A DNA stretch of 64,000 nucleotides, from NCBI GenBank assembly GCA_014706295.1, contig JACSVZ010000011.1, positions 4,280,663-4,344,662 on the forward strand. The letters are read 5' to 3'. Position numbers and translations under genes: made by a program. The stretch's first letter is position 1. Every line of letters starts with the position of its first letter. The notes under the pieces are model-generated. The model was not told the DNA's origin and ran no database searches. It was given only the letters and a program-made list of their open reading frames with translations. This document shows positions 61,216 to 64,000 of this stretch, in pieces. Source of the DNA: Lycocorax pyrrhopterus obiensis. Its lineage: Eukaryota > Chordata > Aves > Passeriformes > Paradisaeidae.

Positions 61216-63061
61216 AGAGACTGAATTATTGAGCACAGCAGGGAAAGCATTTCCCTGTGCATTCCCAGTGCTTTTGCTCCCTCCCTGGTTGCTCTCAGAG
61301 ACTGAGAAGAGAACTTGGTGGGCTTTTCATGTAACCTCCTGCAGAAGTTTTTAGTGGCTGTGGAAAGGTGCAGCACAGAATAGGTGCTCCTTGTTTTTCC
61401 TGTTAGGGCTTTTATCCACGTCTCACGTACCAGGCAAGTGCTGATTCCACATCTCTGTCAGGGGGTGCTGATTAACTTCTGGTGGGCTGGGCAAGCAAAT
61501 CCAGCCTCTCCATTCACAAACGTGCAACCAGCTGAAGGCACAACAATCACAGATATGGATACCAGCTACATGGTAGTGCCCTTTGTTTACTTTCTGAATG
61601 TATTGTTATCCCATAGACTTGACCAAAAGAGATTAAATTTAAAAGACAAAACAAAATTAGTCTCCTAAAATCAAGCACATGGGGGAAAAATCAAAAGTCC
61701 ACAATTGACTTTGTCTGTTTAGTTTCGTTGTGTTTTTATCTCTGGTAAAGGAAAAAGAGATTCAGGCATTAGTATCAGAATGTGTGCCATTCACCTGTAA
61801 TTGAGGTTTTTTCTTTTCCCTTCTTCAGGAATATGTGACTGATCTTATTTTTAAATGGCCTTTCAGGAATTATATTTAGGGAGAAATATCTTTGATTGTG
61901 AATTAGGGATTACCATAAGGGGATTTTTTCCGTGGCTGGAAGATGATGCTGTATTTCCTGCTGCAATGATTCCATGGTAAGTCTGTGTTTTGCAGTGCTC
62001 ACCAACACTGACAGGTGAAGCAAACCCATCCACTGGCCCCAGAGCCCCTGACGTGGAAAGGCATTTGAGAGTATTCCAGGGGGTGGGAGCAGTGAAGCTG
62101 AATGCTCATGACAAGGCTCTGGAATAAGAAAAACTGGAAAAGGAAAAGGCTCTGCAAACCTTTCTAATGGCTGTGTATTTAGCCTGAATTTAGAGATTTT
62201 CTGATGTGGGTTTGGGGTGGTTTTTTTGTTTGGTTATGATCTTTCCAGTCATTTGCATTTGTGGATTTGTGAAGGTGCAGCTGATTGTCTTCACTTGGGG
62301 TCCTCCTTTCCCCTGCTTTCCGTGGTTACTCTGCTGATGCCCTTTGCAGACATAGATGGGGTTTGGCAGACTCAGGCAGGGGCTGTGGGAGGGCACTGCC
62401 CTGTCAGTGACTGGAAGGTCACTGGAGCTTCAAGGAGAGCAGGAGGTGAGGACAGCCCCTCACATCCCATCCCAGCCTCTTTATGCAAGATGGGTGTATT
62501 TTCCTCCATTCTTTTGTCATGCAAAGTTTATCTCATTTTCTTCAGTTTAATTAAATCCTTTTCTTTGTGGAACTGTCAAAATCTGTCTCTGCATCTCCAG
62601 CTTCAAGAGAATGAAAATCACTGGCTAAGAAATCCTTTGTAGCTTCCAATTGTAAATAGATCAAGTGATCCTGTTGTTGATTCCTCTCAGGTCTTGTGTT
62701 TGTTGCTGCCTCATAAAAAGTTGGCCACCGCATATTGAGGAGGTTCACTGATCTCTTGATTTCTCTGCTGATGATAATTGAACAAATATTAAGCATATCA
62801 GTGCTTCAAACAAAATACCATCAGCCAAACCAGGCCTGTTTGCATCAGTCGGTTTAGCCACCTACTGCTTTTCAATATCCTAATTCTGTGAAATTAGGGC
62901 TGCCATTGATTAAAATCAAGTGACCCTCTCTGCTGGTGAAGGTCAAGTGGGGGCTAATGCAGCAAAATGCATGTAAATGTCACAGTAATATTTATGGGGT
63001 TTTTTGCCTACTTCATTTCAGGAACTCAGTAAAGTATTATGCCTTCTGTGAATAATTTACA
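61216..63061. other. Non-coding DNA, no gene seen
   Basis: Unique sequence. The frame at 62217-62642 (141 codons) overlaps others and has no domain I recognise. Confidence 0.45.
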
Positions 63062-63225
63062 GATGAAAACAAAGGGAAGAAAGAGACAATGACTCGCTGG
63101 TCCTGATGGGTCCTTTCCAATTCAGCATATTCTCTGGTTCTGGGATGAAGTGGCCTGTCCAAAATCACTGGGCAGTGACACGTCCAGGTTTCCTGACACT
63201 TTGCCCTGAGCCACCTGCTGCTGTC
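63062..63225 (+). mobile_element. MIR/L2-like ancient retroposon relic
   Basis: 'agatgaaaacaaagggaaga' plus 'aagagac' and, further on, 'aagtggcctgtccaaaatca' plus 'ctgggcagtgaca' and 'ctgagccacctgctgctg' follow the order of MIR-type sequences (gatgaggaaactgaggcacagagag ... aagtgacttgcccaaggtcacacagc ... taaccactgtgc). About 40 bases between the two halves do not fit. It is diverged, and the assignment is from memory. Confidence 0.5.
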
Positions 63226-64000
63226 TCAGTGCTAATGGTGTTATTGCTAACAGGGGTATTACAAGTGTGATTACTGCCATCACTATTTTTAGTCTACGCA
63301 ACTGCATGCACGACCATGTTTCACTTGGAAAAAAAGTAAATTATTTAAATAGCTATTTAATTGGGACTTCTGGTGACATAGAAACTCCAACAATTATCTA
63401 CAGCATGCGAGAATACATGCAGCCCTCAGCAAAAGAGAATGGGCCCATCCCCAAATTATTCCATCTGGCAGAATCAGTACCTGCTGTAGTTCACACATGA
63501 ATAGCATTAATTTGCATGTAAATAGAGGCCTACATGCTTCTGTGGAGCTAAAAGCTGTATTTCAACATTTCACAGTGGAATTAGGCAGTGGGCACATCAC
63601 TACATGGTGGTTCAACCTTGTAGTGACGTGCCAGCTAAAATCATTTTAAATGTTCCTCTCCATATTTCCCGGTAGGATTATTTATTGAGGTAGTGTGTAA
63701 GAGCTCAGAAGAATCCTCTATTGAAATGCTGCCAGCTCCCAGCTACGAATCTGACATTGATGTTGTCAGCTGAGATTAAGCATTGGTCTTAATGAATGCT
63801 GACAGTCATGTTTCTCAGGTATGGTCCTGTACTCCCTTTCAGCAAAGAACCAAAATAGAAAGGCTGGACATGCAGAGAGAGGTGCAGTACCAGGGATGTT
63901 TACCTGCTACTTGAGCTTTTTTCTTTCCTTCAGCTTCTTTCCCTGAGAAGTGCAGCACTAACAGTTAACATTTTCATATCAAGATGTAACAGCAAATGTT
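63226..64000. other. Non-coding DNA to window end
   Basis: Unique AT-rich sequence with no gene recognised. The direct phrase 'agtgacgtgcc' near 63621 contains a CRE-like TGACG core; I attach no function to it. Confidence 0.45.

Noticed and set aside
63686..63697. TGAGGTAGTGTG, similar to the let-7 seed and 5' end.
   Set aside because: The rest of the let-7 sequence does not follow and I see no matching star arm for a hairpin.
1..64000. tRNA or rRNA genes, CRISPR arrays, bacterial operons, prophage.
   Set aside because: None seen. Tandem arrays here lack the spacer structure of CRISPR, and the sequence is vertebrate in character.

Overview
This window reads as vertebrate nuclear DNA, most likely from a bird and probably a songbird (passerine). 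Three observations support that. Several segments match the 3' end of CR1 LINEs, the dominant avian retroposon, and the copy at 40.6-40.9 kb ends in the typical avian wording plus the short tail repeat. The background is AT-rich with only two CpG-dense patches. Older sauropsid/amniote repeat fragments lie scattered through the sequence. There is no bacterial-style gene packing, and almost all open frames are short, overlapping and unlike any protein I know. I regard the window as intergenic or intronic. No gene is established in it.

Layout. 1-10.6 kb: unique AT-rich DNA with a CR1 tail fragment (4.1 kb), a G-quadruplex-prone TTGGGG tract (4.25 kb), a degenerate ~39-bp tandem repeat (6.8 kb) and an (ATATC)n array (8.5 kb). 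10.67-11.10 kb: a compact CpG island with no visible gene. 11-18 kb: T-rich unique sequence. 18.4-19.3 kb: an old antisense CR1 that still encodes a decayed piece of reverse transcriptase. 19-40 kb: mostly unique sequence with small repeat relics. 40.6-40.9 kb: the youngest-looking CR1. 43.8-44.05 kb: an old palindromic repeat. 46.8 kb: an antisense CR1. 47-55 kb: unique sequence, some of it resembling conserved non-coding DNA. 55.5-56.4 kb, minus strand: the best candidate for coding sequence, a possible last exon with an ITIM-like cytoplasmic tail and a nearby transmembrane-like segment. 57.9 kb: a long (AAAAT)n array. 58.26-59.5 kb: a GC-rich block with a 16-copy, 44-45-bp, G-rich minisatellite, directly abutting a probable solo retroviral LTR (59.51-59.93 kb, minus strand). 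60.8-61.2 kb: an old CR1 on the plus strand. 63.06-63.2 kb: a MIR/L2-like relic.

The parts do not form a pathway. The most interesting pieces are the minisatellite/LTR/CpG complex, the orphan CpG island, and the possible receptor-tail exon. All repeat calls rest on remembered consensus wording, not on a database search.
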